Positions 27,549-35,810 of a stretch of DNA of 64,000 nt are shown piece by piece; position 1 is the stretch's first letter; the number at the start of each line of letters is the position of its first letter. The notes below the pieces were generated by a model. That model had not been told where the DNA came from. It saw nothing but the letters and a program-made list of their open reading frames with translations, and searched no databases. Origin of the DNA: an uncultured Campylobacter sp. (lineage in GTDB: Bacteria; Campylobacterota; Campylobacteria; Campylobacterales; Campylobacteraceae); contig NZ_CAUQKJ010000007.1 of NCBI RefSeq assembly GCF_963518785.1, positions 59,129-123,128 of the forward strand. The letters are read 5' to 3'. Made by a program: the position numbers and the translations under genes.

Positions 27549-28042
27549 TGCGTTTTCCTTTCTTTGCTTTTTACATTTTGCCCGTATTAATGCTTAAAAT
27601 TTTTAAAGTAAGCAATGGCAGCAAACCGCCACCTAGCGTATCATCTTTGAGCCCGCCTTCCTATATACGCGCCTTGGTTAAATTCGGCTTCGTTTAATTA
27701 TCTTTTCTTTTGCATAAAAGTGCGATTCTACAAAATTTATGTGCCTAAGGAGCAAAATTTATGCAAGCTCAATTTAAAATTTTGATGAACGTAAAACAAG
27801 GCAAACTCGAACGTAGGCGGACAGTAGGGTAAAATTTGCGTATCGAAGGATAAAAATTTACATGTAGTTTTAAATTTGAAATCGCGATAAATTTTAACCA
27901 GGTGAAATTCTATCGTTGCAGAAAGTTTGTCTAAATTTAGCTCGTCACGTGTTTTGAGCGTCTAAATTTACGCGCTGTGACAAAGAAGCGTAGTACGATA
28001 TTACGATAGAGGCGGCACCAATCTTGCGCCGTAGCGTTAAAA

Positions 28043-28531
28043 TCAAATTTCGTAGCGATAGATTTTGCCAAAATTTTCATCCAGATTGTAGCTAAACTCA
28101 CCGCCTGCGTAGTAGATTATCACGCCGTCGTCAAGCTCGAAGCGCTGATAGACGCGCAGCACGACCTCATTTTCGCTGATGCCTTGGACATGGATAAAGA
28201 TATCGCTCTTCCTGCCTGCGGTCATCGCCATCTGGTAGAGCTGATTAAATAGTGCGTATTCGGCGTTTTTCTCGGCGTCCTCTTGCGATAAAAAGCCCTC
28301 TAGCACGCCCAGCATCTCCGCGCGAAATTCCGTCCTGGCGCGCGCATAGGCGTTTTGGATATTTTCGATCTGGTTGGTATCGAGTAAATTTAAAAGCGAA
28401 TGTTTACCCACGTAAAGCGTCGCGCTCGATGTGATTTTGCCGTCCTTGTCGGTCACTAGTCGCAGAGCTTTCTCTACGCGCCACAAGGCTTCTTTTAGCT
28501 CGAGCCCGCTTTCAATTTCAATTTTCATCAT
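28043..28531 (-). CDS. Conserved-looking cytosolic protein of unknown function
   Basis: A 162-residue soluble protein without a signal peptide or membrane segment: an N-terminal helix rich in E/L/K, SATLYVGKHSLLNLLDTNQ, a central helical part FLSQEDAEKNAEYALFNQLY, and a beta-rich end IIYYAGGEFSYNLDENFGKI. I do not recognise a family. Codon use is like neighbouring genes and AAAGGATCTATG precedes the start. It lies 39 bases downstream of the LysE exporter gene and may be co-transcribed with it. Confidence 0.65.
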   Translation of the reverse strand: MMKIEIESGLELKEALWRVEKALRLVTDKDGKITSSATLYVGKHSLLNLLDTNQIENIQNAYARARTEFRAEMLGVLEGFLSQEDAEKNAEYALFNQLYQMAMTAGRKSDIFIHVQGISENEVVLRVYQRFELDDGVIIYYAGGEFSYNLDENFGKIYRYEI

Positions 28532-28570
28532 AGATCCTTTATCAAGAATGCGGAATTTTAGCGTGAAATT

Positions 28571-29200
28571 TTAAATTTTAAAGACAAACTTCGCGATCAG
28601 ATACGCCATATACAGCATCAAAACCCCCACGAGCGCATCGATTATGCGCCATGCTCTGCTGCTTGCAAAAAGCTTCGAAAGCGCCCCTGAACCGTAGCCC
28701 AAGCCGAAAAACCACGCAAACGATACGAACATAACTCCCGCGTAAAACCACGGCTTTTGGGCATCTGCGATCGTAGCGCCGAGTGAGCCCACGACCACGA
28801 CGGTGTCTAAATACACGTGCGGATTTAGAAGCGTCACCGCGAGAGCCTTGGCTACGACGGGCGCTAGCGGGCTATTTGCCGAGTTTTGGATCTTGGCAAA
28901 ATGCGAGCCTTTATAGGCGCTAAAAAACGAGCTTAGCGCGTAGCAGAGCAGAAATATAACCCCGCCTATGCCTAAAATTTGGGTAAGAAGAGAGCCTTGC
29001 TTAAGAGCGCCGCCGATTAAAAATATCCCTACGGCCGTAAATACGGCATCGCTTAGCGCGCAAACCATGCAAACAGCCGCTACGTGGTTTTTCGCAAGGC
29101 CTTGGGAGATGACGAAGATATTTTGCGCGCCGATAGCAACGATGAGCGAGAGCATCAGCGCGGCTCCTTGCAAGAAAATTCCGATCGGTAAGGAGTTCAA
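28571..29200 (-). CDS. LysE/ArgO-family amino-acid exporter
   Basis: Inner-membrane exporter of basic amino acids, six helices, 209 residues. The N-terminal signature is ALMLSLIVAIGAQNIFVISQGL, followed by CALSDAVFTAVGIFLIGG and LNPHVYLDTVVVVGSLG, typical of LysE. I choose TTG at 29200 (LNSLPIGIFLQ), which has AGAGG seven bases upstream; the longer in-frame extension would overlap the preceding gene and carries no family sequence. It begins 10 bases after the stop of the upstream gene, so an operon is likely. Confidence 0.87.
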   Translation of the reverse strand: MNSLPIGIFLQGAALMLSLIVAIGAQNIFVISQGLAKNHVAAVCMVCALSDAVFTAVGIFLIGGALKQGSLLTQILGIGGVIFLLCYALSSFFSAYKGSHFAKIQNSANSPLAPVVAKALAVTLLNPHVYLDTVVVVGSLGATIADAQKPWFYAGVMFVSFAWFFGLGYGSGALSKLFASSRAWRIIDALVGVLMLYMAYLIAKFVFKI

Positions 29201-29210
29201 AGCCGCGCCT

Positions 29211-30137
29211 CTACTTGTTTTTACTTTCGCAGGCGGAGTTTCGCATCGCGGTATCGACGGCATCATAGCTAGCCGCTGCCGCACTTTCAGGCGCAGCGTC
29301 AGATCCATTATCGCCCGCGAGAATTTTAGGCGCGGAATCCTCGGCGCCTGTGAAATTTTCGCCCGCGCTGGCGCTATTTAAGGAAGCGGCACCATTCGGC
29401 GCGGCGGAGCTTTGTTCGTTTAAATTTGAAGCGCCCTTCAAATTCTGCGCGCCGTTTGAATCAGCGGCGCCATTAGAATTTTGTGCGATGGAATTCTGCA
29501 CGGCGTAGGAATTCTCCGCGCCTAAATTTTGTGCGCCGTAGGAATTTTGCGTATCGGAATTTTGCGAAGCGGAATTTTCATCGCAGAAGTTTTTAGTTTT
29601 AAAATTTTTACCGCTATCCGCGCTTTTTTTAGAACCTTTGGCGCCCTTGCGAGTTTTTGGAGTGACTTGCTCTTCCTCAGAGCTTTGCGAAAGACCCGCT
29701 TTCTCGCGCAAAATTTTACTCAGCTCGTAGATCGAAATTTCAAACGAGCCCGGCAGCGTAGCCTCCGTGTCGCTGTAAAATCGTAAAAAATTAAAGCGGT
29801 CCTGCGCCTGCGGCGCTTTTTTGAATACAAAATTTAAAAGCTCCGTTTTGTTTCTGCCCGCGACGAAGGTTTTGGTGCCTAAATTTGCGATATCTTTATA
29901 TTCGAAGCTCTCGGAATTTGCGCCGCGCACGATCGTAAGAGCATCCTCGCCGATCTGCAAATAATTTTTCGCGCCGAGTCTGAGCGCGCAAAAAAACGCG
30001 CAAAATGCCGCCACTACGGAAGCAAAAAGCGCCGCGCCGCCAAAGCCCGCGTGGTAGCAATATCCGCTAGCGAGCGCCAAAATCGCCGATCCCGCCAGCG
30101 TCATCGCTACGGGCTTTTTATTCTCTTTTACTATCAT
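29211..30137 (-). CDS. Membrane protein with long Asn/Ser/Ala-rich low-complexity tail
   Basis: Two N-terminal hydrophobic segments (MTLAGSAILALASGYCYHAG and GAALFASVVAAFCAFFCAL) precede a small domain (YLQIGEDALTIVRGANSESF), a layout of PH-like bacterial membrane proteins (inference). From about residue 160 the protein is low complexity, with repeated QNS, AQN, ADSNG and GAENS units. The DNA behind it is a run of GGAATTTTGCG-type repeats about 24 bases apart, the same motif that fills the spacers. The start overlaps the end of the lipoprotein gene by 4 bases. Function unknown. Confidence 0.7.
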   Translation of the reverse strand: MIVKENKKPVAMTLAGSAILALASGYCYHAGFGGAALFASVVAAFCAFFCALRLGAKNYLQIGEDALTIVRGANSESFEYKDIANLGTKTFVAGRNKTELLNFVFKKAPQAQDRFNFLRFYSDTEATLPGSFEISIYELSKILREKAGLSQSSEEEQVTPKTRKGAKGSKKSADSGKNFKTKNFCDENSASQNSDTQNSYGAQNLGAENSYAVQNSIAQNSNGAADSNGAQNLKGASNLNEQSSAAPNGAASLNSASAGENFTGAEDSAPKILAGDNGSDAAPESAAAASYDAVDTAMRNSACESKNK

Positions 30138-30751
30138 CTTCCCTGCTTAATCAGTTGTCTTATATATTCGTAAATTTTAAAATTTAGCGCATCCATTACC
30201 GAGTCTTTAGAGCCCGGATTTTTGATGCTTTGGTAGTTGAGATTAGTTACGTAATCCTTCCACGCACCCTTGTTTTTAACGCTTATGTAGAGGCTAATCT
30301 GCGAGTCGTAGAAGTAGTCTCTGTAATAATCGTCGTCGTCCCAAGGATCATAACCGAACGGCATCCCCCAGCCCATGCCTACGCCCGTATATCTGTAATA
30401 TCTGCCAAATCCCATACCGAAGCTAAATCTCGGATTGTCCCACGATCTGCGCGAAAAATCCGCCTTGCGGAAGTAGTTGAGATTGCCGCCGATTTGGACG
30501 TTCGCCGCGCTTTTATTTACGACCTTAAATCCATCCGCACGCAGATGCTGGATCACTACTTGGGTTAAATTTGAATCCGTCGTCGAGGTATTAGTAAAAT
30601 TTACGCTTATGAGCTTATCCTGCGGAAATTCCATAATGTGAAGCGGCTCGGAAGTGCGCACGATACCGCTATTTACGGGCACATTTTTAGAGCAGCCCGT
30701 AAAAATCAAAAACGCCGAAATGACCAAAAAAAGTGAAATTTTATTTTTCAA
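30134..30751 (-). CDS. Outer-membrane lipoprotein with Gly/Tyr/Asp-rich loop
   Basis: The signal peptide has a lipobox-like FTGC at about 20. The body (VVIQHLRADGFKVVNKSAAN, VQIGGNLNYF, then SQISLYISVKNKGAWKDY) resembles TraT/DUF4136-type lipoproteins whose cores bind the outer membrane; the assignment is tentative. A remarkable aromatic stretch, SFGMGFGRYYRYTGVGMGWG followed by DPWDDDDYYRDYFYD, lies in the middle. First gene of a probable four-gene unit (lipoprotein, low-complexity membrane protein, LysE, unknown). Confidence 0.7.
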   Translation of the reverse strand: MKNKISLFLVISAFLIFTGCSKNVPVNSGIVRTSEPLHIMEFPQDKLISVNFTNTSTTDSNLTQVVIQHLRADGFKVVNKSAANVQIGGNLNYFRKADFSRRSWDNPRFSFGMGFGRYYRYTGVGMGWGMPFGYDPWDDDDYYRDYFYDSQISLYISVKNKGAWKDYVTNLNYQSIKNPGSKDSVMDALNFKIYEYIRQLIKQGR

Positions 30752-30991
30752 GACAGATCCTTTCGCTCAAGATTTCAAATCCTAAATTTGAGTGATTGTA
30801 GCATAAATTTAAAATTTTAATGTCGGCAAGGGGCGATTTTTTGAAATAATCTAACGATCGATACGCGAAAGGGAGGATTTTCAAATAAAATTTCGCGCCG
30901 AGCGACCGCTAAATTTAAAGCCGTCGCTCGGTTGAAATTTCTACGAAAAGAAGCGGGATTTTAAACCGGAGGAGTTTAAAATTCCATACTC

Positions 30992-31549
30992 TTATAGGTT
31001 CACGCCGCGCGTAAGCACGCGCTTGCGATAAACTTCCGAAACTCTGCTCGCGTCGCCCACGATTAATGCGTTGGTCGAGCAGATCGCCGCACACATCGGA
31101 ACCTTGCCCTCTGCGATGCGGTTTTGACCGTATTTATGCAGTTCCTCGTGCGAAAACGTAGGCTCCGGTCCACCCGCGCACATAGTGCACTTATCCATCG
31201 CGCCTTTGATACCGAAAGCTCCGTCTCTAGGGAATTGCGGAGCACCGAACGGACACGCGTAGAGGCAGTATCCACAGCCGATACATTTATCTTTGTCGTG
31301 TAAAACGACGCCGTCGGTTCTGATATAGAAGCATTGAACCGGACAAACCTGCGCGCAAGGCGCATCGGTGCAGTGTTGGCAAGCGATAGAGCTTGAAACC
31401 TCCTGCCCCTCTATGCCCTCGTTTAAAGTGATAACCTTGCGCCTATTGATCTGCACGGGAACCTCGTGCGCCGAGCTGCAGGCTACCTGGCAACCATAAC
31501 AAGCGATGCAACGCTCGACATCGACGTAAAATTTTAATCTTGCCGGCAT
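30992..31549 (-). CDS. fdhB: Formate dehydrogenase iron-sulfur subunit
   Basis: Carries electrons from FdhA. Four ferredoxin-type cysteine groups are visible: CIACYGCQVAC (near 14), CQHCTDAPCAQVCP, CIGCGYCLYACP, and CTMC...CAAIC. At 185 residues it has no C-terminal membrane helix, so it needs another anchor. It starts 9 bases after the fdhA stop. The cytochrome b subunit gene (fdhC) that follows in C. jejuni is absent here; an unrelated lipoprotein gene lies downstream. Confidence 0.93.
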   Translation of the reverse strand: MPARLKFYVDVERCIACYGCQVACSSAHEVPVQINRRKVITLNEGIEGQEVSSSIACQHCTDAPCAQVCPVQCFYIRTDGVVLHDKDKCIGCGYCLYACPFGAPQFPRDGAFGIKGAMDKCTMCAGGPEPTFSHEELHKYGQNRIAEGKVPMCAAICSTNALIVGDASRVSEVYRKRVLTRGVNL

Positions 31550-31558
31550 TTTATCTCC

Positions 31559-34480
31559 TTATGCTCTTTCTAGTCTGCAAAGACCGGCGTTAAATTCCGA
31601 AATTTGCGTATTTATGTCAAAGCCGTAGTTGGTAATCGTATTTGAGCTCTCGCCTCTGATATATGGCTTAGTGCCCTCAGGATAGCGCTCGCTTAGATCC
31701 TCGCCCTGAAAAATTCCCGCGAAGTTATACGGCATAACAATACGATCAGGCGTAACGGCGTGCGAATAGATGCACTTGACTTTGATCTTCGTGCCTTGCG
31801 GCGAATGAATCCACATCATCTCACCATCTTTGATACCTTTATCAGCGGCAAGCTTAGGATTTACGTGCGCAAACATCTCCGGAGTAATCGCCGAAAGATA
31901 CTTGCTCGTGCGCTCGATCATACCCGCACCGCTTAAATTTACAAGCCTTAGCGAGCTTACGATAGTAGGGAAGTCCTTGCTCCAATCCTGCTTTTTCTGC
32001 TCGGAAATAAATCTCGTAAAGACGCGGAAATTTCGTTTTTGATCCGCAAAAGTCGGATATTTCTCTACTAAATCCCATCTAGGCGAGTGGATCGGTTCGC
32101 GGTGCTTTGGAATTTGATCCGCAAACTGCCAAACCTTCGCTCTTGCTCTTGCGTTTCCGCATGGGCAAATTCCGAACTCGCGGCATTTTTTAGCGATAAT
32201 GCCGCTATAATCTGTGCTCCACGTAGGCCCCATATTGGCTTTTTCATCCTCGCTTAGCGTGATGCCTAAAACCTGTTCGATATTTGCCTTAGTAATCTCT
32301 GCGTGTCCGCCTTGAATTTTTGATCCCGGAAGGGTAATGCTCTCGTCGGCTAGCTGCGAAACGCCGTCGTGCTCTAAGCCAAAGCGGTTCCTAAATCCCA
32401 TACCGCCGTCGGCATAAGGCTTAGTTACGTCGTAAAGGATCGGCGTGCCTGGGTGTTGCATATCCCAGCAAGGCCATGGAAGCCCGTAGTATTCGCCCTC
32501 GACCTCGCCGCCTATGCCGCGCAAAGTATCTGGATCAAATAGATGCCAGTTTTTCTGCTGTCTGCGAAATCTAGCTGCGGTACGTCCGTTATTTCCAATA
32601 CTTTGAGTATTGCGTGCGATCTCATCGGTAGCGTCGTCAGGCCAAACGAAATCGTCTTTAACCTGCTTAAGCTCGCCATCAACGATGCCCATCTTCATGC
32701 CGCGAACGTATTCGTCGTAAAAGCCGAATTTTTTCGCGAATAAAAACATTACTTCTTGATCCTCTTTGCTCTCAAATAGCGGCTTAACGATCTGAGTTCT
32801 CCACTGACCGCTACGGTTTGTAGCGCTTAGATGACCTTCGCTTTCAAACTGCGTAGCTACCGGCAAAACATAAATTCCATCCGGTCTATCGTTTAGAATC
32901 GCTACTTCGTTTAAGAACGGCTCGGCGACTACCAGCATATCGATCTTGCCTAATGCTTCTTGAGTCTCGCGAACATGAGCCATAGAAGTAATTCCTGTGC
33001 CTTGCACCCAAAGAACGCGGACATTGCCACTACTTAAAACGGGCTCGTTTTTCAAAACGCCCTGCCACCATTTAGATAGCGAAAAGCCCTTTTCGTTGCG
33101 CCAATTTATCGTATCTTGCTCGATGCTCGGATCGTAGTGAAAATACTCGGTAAAATTCGTACCAGGCACTTTTTCACCCTGCTTTTCGTGCGGCTGCTTA
33201 GTAGAGACGGCAAATCTTTTAATAAACTGTTCGTAATCTACGCCCCAGCCCTTGCAGAAGTGCTTCCAAGCGTTATCGGCTAGCCCATAATACGCAGGCA
33301 AGCTATCGGAGAGATTGCACATATCGGTAGCGCCCTGAACATTATCATGGCCTCGAAGGATGTTGCAGCCGCCGCCCGGCTTTCCCATATTGCCTAGTAT
33401 GAGCTGCAAAAGAGCCAAAATTCTAGTATTAGAACTTCCGATCGAGTGCTGTGTAATGCCTAGAGCCCAGCATAAAGTAGCGGGCTTTGTGGTAGCGAAC
33501 ATCCTCGTAAATTCTATAAGCTCCTCTTCTTTGCAGCCGGTGACATTGGCTACCTCTTTAGGATCCCACTTCTCAGCTTCGGCTCTAATCTCCTCTACAG
33601 CGTAGGTTCTTGTTTTTATTAGCTCTTTATCTTCCCAGCTGTTTTTGAAGATTAGATGCAGCATTCCGTACACAAACGCTATATCAGTTCCCGGACGAAT
33701 TCTAATATACATATCGGCCTTAGCCGCAGTTCTAGTAAAATTTGGATCGACGACGACGATTTTCGCGCCGTTTCTATCGCGAGCTTGAAGAGCATGCTTC
33801 ATAGCTCCCACTGGATTTGCAACCGCAGAATTCGCACCTATAAAAAGGATCATTTTAGAATTTTTCGCCATATCGCCTACGTGATTTGTCATAGCTCCAT
33901 AACCCCAAGTATTCGCCACACCGGCGACTGTTGCGCTATGTCAAATTCTGGCTACGTGGTCGTTGCTGTTTGTACCCCAAAAGGCTGCAAATTTCCTAAA
34001 ATAATATGCCTGCTCGTTGCAAAATTTAGCCGAACCCAGAAATACCACACTATCTGGACCGTCCTCTTTGCGGACTTGAAGCATTTTATCGCCGATTTCG
34101 TTAACGGCTTGCTCCCAACTTATGCGCTCCCACTTGCCGCCAACCTTTTTGAGCGGATATTTAAGACGCATTTTAGATTTGGTTAGATCGATTTGATCGA
34201 TTCCCTTACAGCAGTGGCTGCCTTGCGAGATCGGGTGATCTACTGCCATATCTTGGCGAATCCAGGTATTGGTGCTCTCATCCACTTGAGCCTCGATACC
34301 GCAGCCTACGGAACAGATCGAACATATCGTTCGCTTCATAACGGAACCTGGAAATGGGTTTTTGATCTCTTGCTCAGTAGCGGCTCTTAGCGTATTATTT
34401 TCGCCAAACGCAGCTACGCTGCTCGCTCCTAAAGCGGCGAGTTTCAAAAACGATCTCCTTCCGATCGTATTCTCACTCAT
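31559..34480 (-). CDS. fdhA: Formate dehydrogenase catalytic subunit, selenocysteine at residue 180
   Basis: Periplasmic Mo/W-bis-MGD enzyme that oxidises formate. Reading TGA at 33943-33941 as Sec joins two open frames into 973 residues. The TAT signal GRRSFLKLAAL is at 7-17, the 4Fe-4S ligands TICSICSVGCGIE and HCCKG are near 52-95, then DHVARIUHSATVAGVANTWG is exactly the active-site context of Sec-containing FdhA. The C-terminal MGD-binding domain is intact. A hairpin UCGCC-GGUGU-GGCGA lies 13 bases after the UGA. The operon order TAT protein-fdhA-fdhB follows C. jejuni. Confidence 0.97.
33913..33927 (-). promoter_or_regulatory. SECIS hairpin of fdhA
   Basis: UCGCC and GGCGA form a 5-bp stem with loop GGUGU, starting 13 bases 3' of the UGA. 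Placement and the loop GU fit SelB recognition. The loop differs from that of the SelW-like gene (CGUGU) only at its first base. Confidence 0.7.
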
Positions 34481-34490
34481 GAAAATTCTC

Positions 34491-34688
34491 CTAGTAAGCT
34501 ACTTTATAGTATTTTTTCCACGCTTCACTCTCCCAGTAAAGCACCTCTTTTTTCGGTGATTTGCCACGAACGGTATCGCCATAGTCCTGCTCATTTTTTG
34601 CTAGAGCCTGAGACGCGGCAACGCCCACGGCACCTACCGCGCCGATTTTTAGAGATTTTTTAAGAAAATCCCTGCGTTTGTTCTCCAT
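34491..34688 (-). CDS. Small TAT-signal protein of the formate dehydrogenase operon
   Basis: A 65-residue protein with a twin-arginine signal (KRRDFLKKSLKIGAVGAVGV) followed by about 35 mature residues ending SPKKEVLYWESEAWKKYYKV. Small TAT proteins of this kind precede fdhA in other Campylobacter. It is probably an accessory or anchor of the periplasmic FdhAB complex. It stops 10 bases before fdhA. Confidence 0.85.
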   Translation of the reverse strand: MENKRRDFLKKSLKIGAVGAVGVAASQALAKNEQDYGDTVRGKSPKKEVLYWESEAWKKYYKVAY

Positions 34689-34736
34689 GGTTTTCCTTTG
34701 TGAAGAAATCGCTTTAAATCTTTTATTGTAGTAACG

Positions 34737-34768
34737 CCTGTTACAGGATTTAAGTCTAATGAATTATA
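34737..34768 (-). promoter_or_regulatory. fdh promoter with downstream palindrome
   Basis: On the minus strand TATAAT (34768-34763) stands 75 bases before the TAT-protein ATG. Ten or so bases into the predicted transcript lies CCTGTTACAGG (34747-34737), an 11-base perfect palindrome that could be an operator. No known regulator can be assigned from sequence alone. Confidence 0.6.
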
Positions 34769-34940
34769 ACGAAAAGGCAGTGAGATGGAAATTAAATTTT
34801 AAGTTACTTTTTAAATTTTATTTAAAATTCAAAATATAAAGTTCTAACTAAAAAACTACTCGCAAAACTAGAGTTTGCGAGTTTAAAATTTAACCGAAAT
34901 TCTGCTTTTGCGTTAAGATTTTGGTTAAAAATTTTATTTA

Positions 34941-35810
34941 TCAATCCAGATCAAAAATATCTTCCGGATTGGTAAATTTATTTTGATAGCCACCTTTTTT
35001 GATCGCTTCTTTAACGACGCTGCGATCTTTCTTTTGCGGAGCGGCAAGCGCTAAAAGCGAGCGCTCAAGCGCAAAAAAGCTTCTCATTAGTGCGCCTAAT
35101 GATTTGAAAAAATCCGCCCGCACATGCCCGCACAAAAGCTCGCTAAACTCATCCACAAAGCTGTTGGTGACATTCGTAAAAAGCTCTAACGCCAGCGTTT
35201 CGCCGTCTTGCGCGCCGATCAAATTTTTAGCGTATTGCGAGTTCGCAGTATTTTTACCATCCTGCGAGTCCGTAAAATTTTTACTGCCATGCGAATCTAC
35301 AGAATTTTTTCCGTCTTGCGCCGTCAAGCTCGCGCTATTTGTGGAATTTTGCTCGTTTGCCACGGAATTTTGTCCGTTTAAAACTGCGCTGTGTTTTGCA
35401 GCCGCGTCGCGCAGCAGAGTCGAATGCAGGTAAAAAATAAATCCCACATAATCCTCGCACTCTTTGCAAAGCTCCATATTGCGGCGAAATTTACTCTTTT
35501 TTAGCACGTCGATTACCGCGACACGCATACGTCCATCGTCGCGTCCCTCGTCGTAGAAGCTCGCACTCATCGGCACGTTGGCGTATGAAAAATCAAAAAG
35601 CACGGAATTTTGCTCGCTTTTAAACGCTGCAAAATCGAATTTCGCCAAATTTTGAAATTCCGCCTCATCGCTAGGCACAATGGGCGAGCTGCGTAAAAAC
35701 TCCAGCTGCTGCTGCCAGCGCTTAAATTTCGTATCTGTTTCATAGAAAAAAAACGGAATTGCAAAAAATTCGTAGTAGTAGCTTCTTGCTTGAAGTAGAT
35801 TCGCATCCAT
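34941..35810 (-). CDS. TorD/DmsD-family maturation chaperone with low-complexity insert
   Basis: Cytosolic chaperone likely dedicated to FdhA maturation and TAT proofreading. All-helical, it starts LLQARSYYYEFFAIPFFFYE and has the family segments CKECEDYVGFIFYLHSTLLRD and VDEFSELLCGHVRADFFKSL. Between them about 65 residues of repeats (QNSVANEQNSTNS, DGKNSVDSHGSKN, SQYAKNLIGAQDG) replace what is normally a short loop. The DNA there has the GGAATTTTG motif. It overlaps the polyferredoxin gene by one base. Confidence 0.83.
   Translation of the reverse strand: MDANLLQARSYYYEFFAIPFFFYETDTKFKRWQQQLEFLRSSPIVPSDEAEFQNLAKFDFAAFKSEQNSVLFDFSYANVPMSASFYDEGRDDGRMRVAVIDVLKKSKFRRNMELCKECEDYVGFIFYLHSTLLRDAAAKHSAVLNGQNSVANEQNSTNSASLTAQDGKNSVDSHGSKNFTDSQDGKNTANSQYAKNLIGAQDGETLALELFTNVTNSFVDEFSELLCGHVRADFFKSLGALMRSFFALERSLLALAAPQKKDRSVVKEAIKKGGYQNKFTNPEDIFDLD

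Larger units (their letters stand above)
27002..28042. other. 1.04-kb spacer containing one small gene
   Basis: Holds the 57-aa DUF2892-like gene (27375-27548), a palindromic element at about 27309-27355, and many AAATTT motifs. A 23-codon frame at 27771-27842 (+) has AAGGAG upstream but no recognisable sequence, and I do not call it a gene. Confidence 0.55.

Noticed and set aside
27771..27842. 23-codon frame with AAGGAG upstream
   Set aside because: Composition is spacer-like (QFKILMN from AATTTAAAATTTTG), no downstream gene to regulate as a leader peptide.
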